The notes under the pieces are model-generated. The model worked only from the letters and a program-made list of their open reading frames with translations, was not told where the DNA came from and did no database searches. Positions 17,182 to 27,000 of a DNA stretch of 64,000 bases are shown here, in pieces. This DNA comes from WTJH01 sp049598145 (lineage in GTDB: Bacteria > Bacteroidota > Bacteroidia > Flavobacteriales > Flavobacteriaceae), in assembly GCA_049598145.1 (NCBI GenBank), contig JBMYNJ010000003.1, forward strand, positions 1 through 64,000, given 5' to 3'. How positions within the stretch are numbered: the stretch's first letter is position 1; each line of letters begins with the position of its first letter. Both the position numbers and the translations under genes were made by a program.

Positions 17182-18006
17182 TTATTTTTTTCTGCGTTCC
17201 ACAATAAATTTACTACTCGCCTTTTTGCGGTCCCGAGTGCGGTATCCTTTGGCAGGGACGCCGTTTCGGTTACGCGGATGTCCTCCAGAGGCACGGCCTT
17301 CTCCACCACCCATGGGGTGATCGATCGGGTTCATGGCTACCGGTCTGGTGCGTGGGCGACGCCCTAACCAACGAGAACGTCCTGCTTTTCCAGAAACCAA
17401 CAATTGGTGGTCTGAGTTGGAAACAGCGCCGATCACTGCAAGTGAATTGACCAAGATCAATCGCGTTTCTCCAGAAGGCATTTTCACGGTAGCAAACTTT
17501 CCTTCACGAGCCATCAACTGTGCAAATGCTCCGGCACTGCGTGCAATGGAGGCTCCATTGCCAGGGGTGAGCTCAATACAAGAAATGATGGTTCCTAATG
17601 GAATTTTTGAGAGGGGTAAGGCATTGCCCACCTCAGGAGCAGCATTTGCTCCCGATTGGATGGTTTGTCCTACTTGCAATCCATTGGGCGCGACGATGTA
17701 GCGCTTTTCTCCATCGGTATACTGCACTAAGGCAATAAAAGCCGATCGGTTAGGATCATACTCAATGGTTTTAACTTCAGCGGCAACATCAAATTTGTTG
17801 CGCTTAAAGTCAATGATTCGGTAACGACGTTTGTGTCCCCCACCGCGATGACGGACGGTCATTTTCCCTTTGTTGTTTCGGCCCCCAGTACGCTTTTTCG
17901 AATCGAGCAAGCTCTTCTCCGGCTTATCAGTAGTAATTGCGTCAAATCCATTTACTACTCTAAAACGCTGCGCCGGGGTGATCGGTTTTAATTTTCTAAC
18001 TGACAT
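17182..18006 (-). CDS. rplB: 50S ribosomal protein uL2
   Basis: Essential protein next to the peptidyl-transferase centre, 274 aa. It has the OB-like and SH3-like domains. The signature MNPIDHPMGGGEGRASGGHP near the C-terminus contains the conserved histidine. It follows rplW by 9 nt. Confidence 0.98.
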   Translation of the reverse strand: MSVRKLKPITPAQRFRVVNGFDAITTDKPEKSLLDSKKRTGGRNNKGKMTVRHRGGGHKRRYRIIDFKRNKFDVAAEVKTIEYDPNRSAFIALVQYTDGEKRYIVAPNGLQVGQTIQSGANAAPEVGNALPLSKIPLGTIISCIELTPGNGASIARSAGAFAQLMAREGKFATVKMPSGETRLILVNSLAVIGAVSNSDHQLLVSGKAGRSRWLGRRPRTRPVAMNPIDHPMGGGEGRASGGHPRNRNGVPAKGYRTRDRKKASSKFIVERRKK

Positions 18007-18015
18007 GTGACGCTT

Positions 18016-18306
18016 TTATAAATTGCTATATAAATCAATAGAATCGCCTTCCGCAACCTGCACAATGGCTTTTTTGGTTGCGACAGACTTTCCTCGTTGA
18101 ATTCCGGTCTTGGTGTAGCGTGTTCGGCGTTCGAGCCCGTAATTGAGGGTTCGAACGTTTTCTACTGCTACCCCATAAGCTGCTTCCACAGCCTTCTTGA
18201 TTTCAATCTTATTGGCACGCGTGTCCACCAAAAAGGTGTACTTGTTGTTCATTTCGCTATCGTGCGTGGCCTTTTCCGTGATGATAGGTTTAATCAAAAT
18301 AGCCAT
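18016..18306 (-). CDS. rplW: 50S ribosomal protein uL23
   Basis: Exit-tunnel protein that docks trigger factor and SRP, 96 aa. Recognised from ILIKPIITEKATHDSE, YTFLVDTRANKIEIKKAVE and the basic loop. It lies 3 nt after rplD. Confidence 0.96.
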   Translation of the reverse strand: MAILIKPIITEKATHDSEMNNKYTFLVDTRANKIEIKKAVEAAYGVAVENVRTLNYGLERRTRYTKTGIQRGKSVATKKAIVQVAEGDSIDLYSNL

Positions 18307-18309
18307 GAG

Positions 18310-18939
18310 TTATTGCTTTAAGATTGAAGTGATACTTGCTACGGCACTTTCTGCCAATATCAAAGTATTGGCATTGGCAATTCCGTAGGTATGGAGTTCG
18401 TCTTTGGTCGTTACCTGAGCTTTGGGGAGATTTCTAGAAGAAAGGTATACGTTCGGCTCATTGGCATTGAGGACCAACAACGATTTTTTATCCGCTACTC
18501 CTAGTGCTTGAAGTACTTCAGAGTATGCTTTAGTTTTCGGTGCTTCAAAGTTGAAGTCTTCCACAATAATGATGGATTTGTCTGCTGCCTTTTGGCTTAA
18601 AGCCGAACGACGCGCCAGACGCTTCACTTTTTTATTCACCTTTTGACTGTAGTCGCGAGGAGTAGGACCAAACACACGTCCTCCTCCACGGAAGAGAGGG
18701 TTTTTGATGGAACCAGCACGTGCTGTTCCTGTTCCCTTTTGACGTTTGATCTTACGTGTACTACCCACAATCTCGGCACGTTCTTTTGCCTTGTGAGTTC
18801 CTTGACGACGATTGGCCAAATGCTGCTTAACGTCCAGATAAATGGCGTGTTGGCTGGGTTCGATTCCGAAAACGGATGCGTCGAGCTCCGTTTTACGGCC
18901 GGTATCTTTTCCTGAGATTGATAATACAGCTACTTTCAT
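18310..18939 (-). CDS. rplD: 50S ribosomal protein uL4
   Basis: Tunnel-lining protein that in some bacteria also represses the S10 operon, 209 aa from MKVAVLSISGKDTGRKTELD. A longer frame to 18984 lies inside rplC and lacks family similarity. ATG at 18939 overlaps the rplC stop by one base (TAATG), a sign of translational coupling. The extended loop KRQKGTGTARAGSIKNPLFR is characteristic. Confidence 0.97.
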   Translation of the reverse strand: MKVAVLSISGKDTGRKTELDASVFGIEPSQHAIYLDVKQHLANRRQGTHKAKERAEIVGSTRKIKRQKGTGTARAGSIKNPLFRGGGRVFGPTPRDYSQKVNKKVKRLARRSALSQKAADKSIIIVEDFNFEAPKTKAYSEVLQALGVADKKSLLVLNANEPNVYLSSRNLPKAQVTTKDELHTYGIANANTLILAESAVASITSILKQ

Positions 18940-19556
18940 TATTTCCGAACGATTACGTAAGCGTTTTTGTGCCCGGGAACACATCCCTTGACCACGAGTA
19001 GATTTTTTTCAGCCACTACTTTTAAAACGCGTAGATTTTGCACTTTAACTTTTTCATTTCCCATTTGTCCTGCCATACGCATTCCTTTGAAAACTCGTGC
19101 AGGATAGGAAGCCGCTCCAATGGATCCAGGGGCACGCAAACGGTTGTGTTGTCCGTGAGTGGCTTGTCCCACTCCGCCAAAACCGTGGCGTTTCACTACA
19201 CCTTGGAATCCTTTTCCTTTGGAGGTTCCAGACACATCGACAAATTCCCCTTCTTCAAAGAGGTCTACCCCGACGGTGTCTCCTAAATTTAATTCTTGCT
19301 CGAAATCTCGAAACTCAGCGACTTTCTTTTTCGGAGCCGTGTTGGCTTTTTTAAAGTGGCCAATGGCCGCCTTGTTGCTCCGTTTGTCTGCCTTGTCATC
19401 GAAACCGAGTTGTACTGCATTGTACCCGTCAACCGCTTCGGTTCTGACTTGGGTGACCACGCATGGCCCGACTTCTAAGACGGTGCAAGGGATGTTTTTC
19501 CCTTTCTCGTCAAAGAGGCTGGTCATACCGATCTTTTTTCCTATTAACCCAGACAT
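18939..19556 (-). CDS. rplC: 50S ribosomal protein uL3
   Basis: Early assembly protein reaching the peptidyl-transferase centre, 205 aa. It starts MSGLIGKKIGMTSLFDEKGK. It has the signature GVVKRHGFGGVGQATHGQHN, containing the glutamine methylated in some bacteria, and KGMRMAGQMGNEKVKVQNLR. It lies 38 nt after rpsJ. Confidence 0.97.
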   Translation of the reverse strand: MSGLIGKKIGMTSLFDEKGKNIPCTVLEVGPCVVTQVRTEAVDGYNAVQLGFDDKADKRSNKAAIGHFKKANTAPKKKVAEFRDFEQELNLGDTVGVDLFEEGEFVDVSGTSKGKGFQGVVKRHGFGGVGQATHGQHNRLRAPGSIGAASYPARVFKGMRMAGQMGNEKVKVQNLRVLKVVAEKNLLVVKGCVPGHKNAYVIVRK

Positions 19557-19594
19557 GATTTATTCTTTAGTATAATTGTTTTTATATATAATGA

Positions 19595-19900
19595 TCAAAC
19601 TTTGATTTCTACTTCAACACCACTTGGCAACTCTAGCTTCATCAACGCATCGATCGTTTTAGAAGAAGAACTGTAGATGTCCAACAAGCGTTTATAGGAG
19701 CACAATTTGAATTGCTCACGCGATTTTTTGTTGACGTGTGGAGAACGCAATACGGTAAAGTATTTTTTGTGGGTAGGCAGTGGAATAGGTCCCGTGACTA
19801 CTGCACCAGTGGTTTTTACCGTTTTTACGATCTTATCGGCAGACTTGTCCACCAGGTTGTGATCGTAAGATTTAAGTTTAATTCTAATTTTTTGACTCAT
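19595..19900 (-). CDS. rpsJ: 30S ribosomal protein uS10
   Basis: Head protein that also acts with NusB in antitermination, 101 aa. It has the conserved IRIKLKSYDHNLVDKSADKI and RSPHVNKKSREQFKLCSYKR. It follows fusA by only 5 nt with no tuf in between, a Bacteroidota-like order. Confidence 0.97.
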   Translation of the reverse strand: MSQKIRIKLKSYDHNLVDKSADKIVKTVKTTGAVVTGPIPLPTHKKYFTVLRSPHVNKKSREQFKLCSYKRLLDIYSSSSKTIDALMKLELPSGVEVEIKV

Positions 19901-19905
19901 ATCAC

Positions 19906-22035
19906 TTATGCGTTTTTACCTTGCACGTCGGCAATTACTTGTTCAGAAATATTGGATGGTGTCTCGCTGTAGTGCGAAAACTCCATAGTGGAAGTGGCCC
20001 GTCCGGAAGAAAGGGTTCGTAAAGAAGTCACATAGCCAAACATTTCGGAGAGGGGCACTTCGGCTTTGACCACCTTAGATCCGGCACGATCGTCCATAGA
20101 GTTCACTTGTCCGCGACGACGGTTCAAATCCCCTACAATATCTCCCATGTTTTCTTCTGGCGTTAATACCTCCAACTTCATGATGGGTTCCATAATCACG
20201 GCGCGCGCTGCTTTGGCAGACTCTTTAAACCCGAGTTTTGCAGCCAATTCGAAAGAAAGGGAATCGGAATCCACCGGGTGGAACGATCCGTCTTTCAGAG
20301 TAATTTTCATGGCATCTACCTCGAATCCGGCCAAGGGTCCATTTTTCATGGAGTCTTTAAATCCTTTTTCTACCGAGGGAATGTATTCTTTAGGAATATT
20401 TCCACCTTTGATCTCGTTGACAAATTCGAGACCAACTTTTCCATCTTCCGCAGGCTCGATAGTAAATACGATATCGGCGAATTTTCCACGACCTCCTGTT
20501 TGCTTTTTGTATACTTCCCGGTGATCGGCAGCTGCCGTCAAGGCTTCTTTATATTCTACCTGAGGTTGTCCTTGGTTGACTTCCACCTTAAACTCACGTC
20601 TTAAACGGTCTACGATGATATCCAAGTGAAGCTCACCCATTCCGGAGATAACCGTTTGGCCAGAAGCCTCATCGGTTTTTACCTGGAAAGTGGGGTCTTC
20701 TTCGGCCAACTTGGCCAAAGACATCCCGAGCTTGTCTACATCAGCTTTGGTCTTGGGCTCCACCGCGATCCCGATTACCGGATCGGGGAAGTCCATACTT
20801 TCTAAGATGATGGGCGATTTTTCTGCAGAAAGGGTATCTCCTGTTTTGATATCTTTAAATCCTACCGCAGCTCCAATATCTCCTGCTTCAATAAAGTCGA
20901 TGGAGTTTTGTTTATTGGAGTGCATCTGGTAGATACGAGAAATTCGCTCTTTGTTGCCGGAGCGATTGTTCAAGACATAAGACCCTGCATCTAAACGACC
21001 GGAATACGCTCTAAAGAAAGCCAAACGCCCTACAAAAGGATCGGTAGCAATCTTAAAGGCAAGCGCAGAAAAGGGCTCATTTACGTCGGGCTTACGGGAA
21101 ATTTCCTCCTCTGTATTGGGATCGGTTCCCACGATGGCTTCTTTGTCTTCCGGAGAAGGTAAGTAACGACATACTGCATCTAACAAAAACTGAACTCCTT
21201 TATTCTTAAAGGAAGAACCACATACCATAGGAATGATACTCATGTCCTGAGTAGCCGCGCGAAGGGCGTTGTGTACCTCGTCCTCGGAAATCGATTCCGG
21301 ATCTTCAAAATATTTTTCGAGTAAAGCTTCGTCATATTCGGCAACAGCCTCGATCAGTGCTCCACGGAGTTGTTCAGCCTCGTCTTTGAGGTCGTCCGGA
21401 ATATCGATCACATCGAAAGTCGATCCAAAGTTATCATCGTGCCAAACAATGGCCCGGTTTTTAACCAAGTCTACGATACCCCGAAAATCCTCTTCATCAC
21501 CAATATTTAATACGATCGGCACCGCATTGGATTTAAGCATGTCGCGTACTTGCTGGCACACCCCGAGGAAGTTTGATCCTTGGCGATCCATTTTATTGAC
21601 AAATCCGATCCGAGGCACTTTGTAGTTGTCTGCCAAACGCCAGTTGGTTTCCGACTGTGGCTCTACACCGTCTACAGCACTAAAGAGAAATACCAATCCA
21701 TCCAATACGCGGAGGGAACGGTTTACCTCTACCGTAAAGTCTACGTGACCGGGAGTATCGATAATATTAAACTGATAAGGCTTGGCGTCGGGAGTAGGCT
21801 GCCCTTGTTCGGAGGGAAAATTCCACGTACAGGTGGTTGCAGCGGAGGTAATGGTGATTCCGCGTTCCTGCTCCTGCTCCATCCAGTCCATGGTAGCGGC
21901 ACCGTCGTGTACCTCTCCAATTTTATGACTCACCCCTGTGTAGAATAAGATCCGCTCAGTGGTGGTGGTTTTACCAGCGTCGATATGGGCTGCAATTCCA
22001 ATATTTCGCGTGTATTTTAAATCTCTTTTTGCCAT
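19906..22035 (-). CDS. fusA: Elongation factor G
   Basis: Translocation GTPase of 709 aa. Domain I has the P-loop AHIDAGKTTTTERIL, switch II DTPGHVDF and NKMDRQGSNF for guanine recognition. The domain IV/V region ends with RTLSSGRATSTMEFSHYSET. It lies between rpsG and rpsJ in the str block. No second EF-G gene is seen in the window. Confidence 0.98.
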   Translation of the reverse strand: MAKRDLKYTRNIGIAAHIDAGKTTTTERILFYTGVSHKIGEVHDGAATMDWMEQEQERGITITSAATTCTWNFPSEQGQPTPDAKPYQFNIIDTPGHVDFTVEVNRSLRVLDGLVFLFSAVDGVEPQSETNWRLADNYKVPRIGFVNKMDRQGSNFLGVCQQVRDMLKSNAVPIVLNIGDEEDFRGIVDLVKNRAIVWHDDNFGSTFDVIDIPDDLKDEAEQLRGALIEAVAEYDEALLEKYFEDPESISEDEVHNALRAATQDMSIIPMVCGSSFKNKGVQFLLDAVCRYLPSPEDKEAIVGTDPNTEEEISRKPDVNEPFSALAFKIATDPFVGRLAFFRAYSGRLDAGSYVLNNRSGNKERISRIYQMHSNKQNSIDFIEAGDIGAAVGFKDIKTGDTLSAEKSPIILESMDFPDPVIGIAVEPKTKADVDKLGMSLAKLAEEDPTFQVKTDEASGQTVISGMGELHLDIIVDRLRREFKVEVNQGQPQVEYKEALTAAADHREVYKKQTGGRGKFADIVFTIEPAEDGKVGLEFVNEIKGGNIPKEYIPSVEKGFKDSMKNGPLAGFEVDAMKITLKDGSFHPVDSDSLSFELAAKLGFKESAKAARAVIMEPIMKLEVLTPEENMGDIVGDLNRRRGQVNSMDDRAGSKVVKAEVPLSEMFGYVTSLRTLSSGRATSTMEFSHYSETPSNISEQVIADVQGKNA

Positions 22036-22069
22036 GATAGTGTTCTAGTAGTATAAGCTCAAAAGTGGG

Positions 22070-22546
22070 TTAAAATCTAAAGTGAGAGAATGCTTTGTTG
22101 GCTTCAGCCATTTTGTGGGTATCGACTCGTTTTTTGACTGCTGCTCCTTCTTCTTTAGCGGCTGCCAAAATTTCTCCGGCTAAACGGAGTGCCATAGACT
22201 TCTCGTTGCGCTTGCGTGCGAAACTGATCATCCACTTCATGGCGAGGGATACTTTGCGGTCGGGTCGAATTTGCATCGGGATTTGGAAGGTAGCACCCCC
22301 TACTCGTCGGCTGCGTACCTCGACATGAGGCATCACATTGGAGAGGGCATCTTTCCAAATTTCTAATGCTGTTTTTTCTTCTTCCTGATTGCGTTCTTCT
22401 ACGATAGCCATTGCATCGTAGAAAATTTTGAAGGCAACGGATTTTTTTCCGTCCCACATTAAGTTATTGACGAAACGGGTGACCAACTGATCTCCAAATT
22501 TAGGATCGGGAAGTAAGGGACGTTTTTTGGCTTGTCTTTTTCTCAT
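22070..22546 (-). CDS. rpsG: 30S ribosomal protein uS7
   Basis: Primary 16S rRNA-binding protein of the head, 158 aa. It starts MRKRQAKKRPLLPDPKFGDQ and contains VEVRSRRVGGATFQIPMQIR. It is 7 nt after rpsL and 34 nt before fusA. S7 represses the str operon in E. coli; no such site is evident here. Confidence 0.97.
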   Translation of the reverse strand: MRKRQAKKRPLLPDPKFGDQLVTRFVNNLMWDGKKSVAFKIFYDAMAIVEERNQEEEKTALEIWKDALSNVMPHVEVRSRRVGGATFQIPMQIRPDRKVSLAMKWMISFARKRNEKSMALRLAGEILAAAKEEGAAVKKRVDTHKMAEANKAFSHFRF

Positions 22547-22553
22547 GGTTCAA

Positions 22554-22928
22554 TTATTTTTTAGGGCGTTTAGCACCGTATTTCGAACGTCGTTGTAAAC
22601 GGCCTTCCACACCGGCGGTATCGAGGGCACCGCGAACAATGTGATAACGAACACCCGGGAGGTCTTTTACACGTCCGCCTCGGACCAATACTATCGAGTG
22701 CTCTTGGAGGTTGTGTCCTTCTCCCGGAATATAGGCGTTGACTTCTTTCCCGTTGGTTAACCGCACCCGGGCGACTTTACGCATCGCAGAGTTTGGTTTT
22801 TTCGGGGTCGTCGTATATACTCGCGTACATACTCCTCGCCTTTGTGGACACGAATCCAAAGCAGCCGATTTACTCTTCTTGGCCATGGAAGCTCTTCCTT
22901 TTCTTACTAATTGTGCAATTGTTGGCAT
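22554..22928 (-). CDS. rpsL: 30S ribosomal protein uS12
   Basis: Decoding-site protein and first gene of the ribosomal super-operon. It has 124 aa from MPTIAQLVRKGRASMAKK. An upstream extension to 22976 would cross the promoter, so ATG at 22928 is the start. The loop TTPKKPNSAMRKVARVRL contains Lys43-equivalent PKKPNS and the second loop has RGGRVKDLPGVRYHIVRG. Both are wild-type at the residues usually changed in streptomycin resistance. Confidence 0.97.
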   Translation of the reverse strand: MPTIAQLVRKGRASMAKKSKSAALDSCPQRRGVCTRVYTTTPKKPNSAMRKVARVRLTNGKEVNAYIPGEGHNLQEHSIVLVRGGRVKDLPGVRYHIVRGALDTAGVEGRLQRRSKYGAKRPKK

Positions 22929-22946
22929 ATATTCAATATATAATTC

Positions 22947-22960
22947 CCCATAATTATGGG
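22947..22960. promoter_or_regulatory. Perfect 14-bp palindrome in the rpsL leader
   Basis: CCCATAATTATGGG is its own reverse complement. It begins about 4 nt past the -7 box, so it lies at or just after the likely transcript start. It could be an operator or a 5' mRNA stem. Which one is not decided by the sequence. Confidence 0.5.
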
Positions 22961-22964
22961 CGTG

Positions 22965-22994
22965 CAAATGTAGCAATTAATTTTTGGGTTTCAA
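22965..22994 (-). promoter_or_regulatory. Promoter of the ribosomal super-operon
   Basis: The reverse strand has TTTG (TTG at 22992-22994), a 19-nt spacer, then TACATTTG at 22965-22972. This matches the Bacteroidota -33/-7 consensus well. A second dyad, GGGTTT-C-AAACCC at 22986-22998, overlaps the -33 element. Confidence 0.75.
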
Positions 22995-23258
22995 ACCCCT
23001 CAGCAAACATTCATTCATCTTTTTTTTAGCCCGGGCTTTTAGGGGGGGAATTGCTCCCAAAAATCCCTCCAAAACCCCAAAGAAATTCACTCGCTTTTTG
23101 CAATCCATTTTACACTATAATTATATAGTCAGTAAATATGTTAAATTGTTGTTTTTAAGGGGGTTATATTGGTACTTTTATAGGGTTTCATTTGCAAAAG
23201 ATTAACAGTTTCCACATCTTCGGATCCTCATTTTTATTATTAAACGAACCCAAATCTT

Positions 23259-23894
23259 ATGCTTATGAAAGTACACTTCTATTTTTGGGGCTGCTTATTG
23301 CTCTGTATGAGTCAATTGGCGATTGCCCAAATCCGCACAGGACAGGTGACCGACGAAAACAACCTCCCCCTCCCCGGGGCCACCGTTATCGTCGAAGGCA
23401 CTACCCGAGGAACCACCACCGATTTTGACGGTAACTTCCAGATCGAAGCCGCCGCAGGCGATGTCCGTGCTGGAATTTTAGGTTATCAAGGCGCTCGCCT
23501 TCGAAATATGGGAAAATATCCCGATATCAATGGTTGGGACAATATCCCGATTATTCGCTACGAAGAAGTGATCCTGAACTATGCCGAAGCTTTAGCCGAA
23601 TCTGGAAATAGTAGTGCTGCCCTTGAACAGTTAACTGCACTGACCAGTAAACGAAACGCCACCGCGTACACCAGCGCAACCAAGTCGAATATTCTTCTGG
23701 AACGTCGAAAAGAGTTGATTTTTGAAGGCTTTCGTTGGGACGATCTTATGCGAACCGGCAGTGCTATCGAGTCGTATGGGACTCTGATGGAACTTTTGGC
23801 AACCTACAATTATCCCAACAATGTGTTTGCTTACCCTATTCCGGCAGCGGAACTCAATGCAAATTCAAACATAGAACAAAACGAAGGCTATTAA
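23259..23894 (+). pseudogene. SusC::SusD chimera, probable deletion remnant with an intact frame
   Basis: Residues 1-23 form a signal peptide. Residues about 25-68 are the carboxypeptidase-regulatory-like domain at the N-terminus of SusC/RagA receptors (NNLPLPGATVIVEGTTRGTT, then DFDGNF). At GDV (residues 67-69, near 23460) the sequence changes abruptly to the C-terminal part of a SusD/RagB lipoprotein: NIPIIRYEEVILNYAEALAE, ERRKELIFEGFRWDDLMRTG and the ending FAYPIPAAELNANSNIEQNE. The simplest explanation is an in-frame deletion that removed the SusC plug and barrel and the SusD N-terminus. The product cannot be a receptor and has no SusD lipobox. A strong terminator follows. It may be a pseudogene or a small exported protein; the intact frame leaves both open. 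Confidence 0.8.
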
Positions 23895-23950
23895 ACAAAA
23901 ACCCCAACTATACATTAATGATGAACAAGTGCCCTGTTTACTCCAGGGAA

Positions 23951-23978
23951 AAAGCCCCCGCACAAGCGGGGGTTTTTA
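23951..23978 (+). terminator. Strong intrinsic terminator after the chimeric gene
   Basis: Stem CCCCCGC (23955-23961) with GCGGGGG (23966-23972), loop ACAA, followed by five T residues and preceded by A residues. It is likely active on the plus strand and possibly both ways. Confidence 0.88.
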
Positions 23979-24048
23979 TTTTAACAAAGATTAACATGGG
24001 TAAGTTCAGGGAATAAAGGGATTTTAATATTTATTAACATAATTTTAA

Positions 24049-24056
24049 TATATTTG
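24049..24056 (+). promoter_or_regulatory. -7 promoter box of the first SusC/SusD pair
   Basis: TATATTTG matches TAnnTTTG exactly and lies 40 nt before the ATG at 24097. No -33 TTG is seen at 19-21 nt. The surroundings are very AT-rich. Confidence 0.6.
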
Positions 24057-24067
24057 GAAACTTTATT

Positions 24068-24078
24068 ATTTATTAACT
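24068..24078 (+). repeat. Leader motif shared by the two SusC genes, copy 1
   Basis: ATTTATTAACT occurs here, 18 nt before the SusC start, and again at 29491-29501 before the second SusC. A 10-base version lies at 24029-24038. In both genes it follows the -7-like box by 7-11 nt, so it falls near the start of the mRNA. Confidence 0.4.
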
Positions 24079-24096
24079 AATTATTAATCGAAACAA

Positions 24097-27000
24097 ATGA
24101 AAAGCGTAATGCAAGTTTTGCTGTTAAGTGTTTTTTGCCTTTCTATGGCTCTGGCACAAAAAACAGTAACCGGTATGGTACTCGACGATGCAGGGATGCC
24201 TCTGCCTGGAGCTACCGTACTTGAACAAGGAACTTCCAATGGGGTGACTACAGACTTTGATGGAAACTATTCTATCGAAGTAGCTGAAGGTGCTATTTTG
24301 GAAGTGAGCTTCGTGGGCTACACTACTGCATCTGAGCAAGTAGGAGCTGGCGACACTCTCAACTTTACTTTGACTTCTGACAACGAACTCGACGAGATCG
24401 TAGTTTCTGCTCTTGGGGTTTCTCGAGATCAAAAGTCTATTGGTTATGCCCAACAAACCGTTGTTGGAGACCGATTAGTACAGGCAAAAGATACCGACCT
24501 GAACGTGTCTCTTACCGGTAAAGTTGCTGGAGTACAGATGATTGGTGGATCTTCTTCTACTTTCGATGCAGGTTTCTTACGTCTTCGTGGTGAAACTGGT
24601 GTCCTCTATGTAGTGGATGGAGTTAAATTATTCTCACAGACCGATGTTAACACCGACAACATTGCTAATCTTACCGTACTTAAAGGTGCTGCAGCAACTG
24701 CACTTTACGGGGTAGATGCAAGAAACGGGGTTGTATTAATTACAACTAAATCCGCAGAAAAAGGACAATCGAACTTCTCGATCGACCATACAACGCAGAT
24801 GACTAACGTTTCTATCTTACCGAACTATCAAGACGAGTACGGTGGTGGATACTACCAACAATGGGATACTTTTGCCTACAACGCTGCTACTGATCCAGTA
24901 GAATGGGCGGCCTTCAACGGTCAAAGAATTCCTTACTATGCAGCTGACGAGTCTTGGGGACCTCGTTTAGATGGTACGCTTGTACGTCATTGGGACAGCT
25001 GGATTCCTGGACACCCAGAATTTGGACAACTACGTCCTTGGGAAGCCAACCCAGATAACGTTCGTGATTTCTACCAAACAGCCATTTCTAACAACACTTC
25101 ATTGGTGTGGGCTAAAGGTGGAGATGATTACAGCATCCGTACAGCCATCCGTAACTTAAAGCAAACTTTAGTAATGCCAAACTCTGGTCGTGACCAAGTA
25201 GATGTTAACGTTCGTGGATCCTTCAATCTAACTGATAAAATTGAATTATATGCCGGAATGAATTACCAATTCCGTGAAACACGTAACAGCCCAACCAATG
25301 GTTACGGTGGATTAGGATCCAACTTCAACCAATGGTGGCAGCGCCAATTGGATATGGACCGCTTAAAGAGCAATTATTTCTTCGAAGGAAACTACTACAG
25401 CTGGAACTCTCGTTCTGCACGTAACTCACGTCCTCTGTACTGGGATGCTCCGCACTTCGGTCCTGACAACAACCTTAACATCCAACGCAAAGATGTCATC
25501 TTTGGAAATGTTGGAGCAAACTTCGACTTAGGTCCTGGTCTTAAAGCCAACTTAGAGCTTCGTCGTCGTTTCAATAACTATGTTTCTAATGGTCGTACGG
25601 CTTTTGGAGGTCTTGAACTCCCTGCTTTTTCTGAAGCGTCTTCTCGATACATCCAAAATGAGCTTTGGGGATTCATTTCCTATGACAAGCGTTTTGCTGG
25701 AAACATCGATATGAACTTAAAAGTAGGTTACCAGATGCAACAGAACCGCTCCAATGCAATTTCTGCTTCTACTGTTGGTGGATTATCGGTTCCTAACTTC
25801 TACAGTATTGCAACTTCTGTAGACCGTCCTAACTACTCTTCTACCTTGACGCAAGATAAATTGCAGTCGAACTTTGCAGCAGTATCTTTAGGATACAGCA
25901 GCATGTTGTACTTGGATGCTTCCTATCGTTTAGACTGGGGATCTACAGCTAATGCAGATGATAACCGCTTAGAGACACTAGGTCTTTCTGCGAGTTTCGT
26001 ATTCGACAAATTAGTTGACTTTGGTGGATTGCTTTCTTTCGGAAAATTACGTGGAGGTTTCTCTCAAGCGCCGATCTTCCCGGGAGCATACCAAACAACT
26101 ACAGTATATAACGTAGGAAACCCTTACGGAACAAACGCTTCTTTCGCTGTTCCGAACACCCAAGCCAATCCTGAACTTTTAGGAGGTACACGTGACGAAA
26201 TGGAATTAGGTCTCGAAATGCGTTTCCTAAAAGACCGTATCGGACTTGATGTAACATACTTCGACCGTAAGGATAAGCAACTTCCTGTTGCGATTCCTGT
26301 AGCAGCTTCTTCTGGATTTTCTGGACTTTCCATTAACTCGGGTCAGACGTCTTCTAATGGGATCGAACTTACTTTAAGTGGTACCCCAATTCAAACAGAA
26401 AACTTGGTCTGGGATCTTTCCGTAAACTTTGCTACACTCGAGAAAAAGCAAGACTTTATTGCTGAAGGAATCGATACGCAGATTTTGGACTCTTGGGTTA
26501 GCTGGGGTGGATTGCAATTACAAAACCGTGTTGGTGAAGAGTACGGAACCTTTGTAGGTCGTCGTCGTGCTACTGATGCGAACGGGAACTATATCCTTAC
26601 AAGCTCTGGACGTTATACCTTCGATACAGGAGAAGTTCTTGGAAGCTTACTTCCAGACTTTACCGGAGGTATCGTTTCAAACTTAGCATACAAAAACTGG
26701 TACATGAACCTTGGACTTGACTTTCAAGGCGGTGGTCGATTCTTCACTACCTCCAACATGTTCTCTTACTACTCTGGATTACATGAAAACACTGTTGGAA
26801 ACAACGATCTTGGAAACCCACTACGTGACGATCCAGCCAATGGCGGTGGTGTTCGTCGTCAAGGGGTAGATGCAAACGGAAACACAGTGGATGTATATAT
26901 GGAATCTCAAACTTGGGGAGGTAGCTACTTCGGTGTTCACGACGAGTGGTTATACGATGCAACCTACCTAAAGTTACGTCAGATGCGTATCGGATACCAA

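Larger units (their letters stand above)
22929..23258. other. Divergent intergenic region, 330 nt
   Basis: No gene is visible. It holds the rpsL promoter and leader on the minus strand (22947-22994). On the plus strand there is an AT-rich stretch with a possible promoter for the chimeric gene, TACTTTTA near 23170 with TTG about 21 nt upstream. A GC-rich block near 23027-23050 contains the dyad AGCCCGGGCT, whose function is unclear. Confidence 0.6.

Noticed and set aside
20066..20932. Long open frames opposite fusA, and similar antisense frames opposite rplB, eno and gltA
   Set aside because: They shadow strongly conserved genes, have no plausible protein features and no promoter or terminator of their own.
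23028..23037. Palindrome AGCCCGGGCT flanked by T and A runs, considered as a terminator
   Set aside because: A hairpin would need a loop, leaving only three base pairs; no gene ends nearby.
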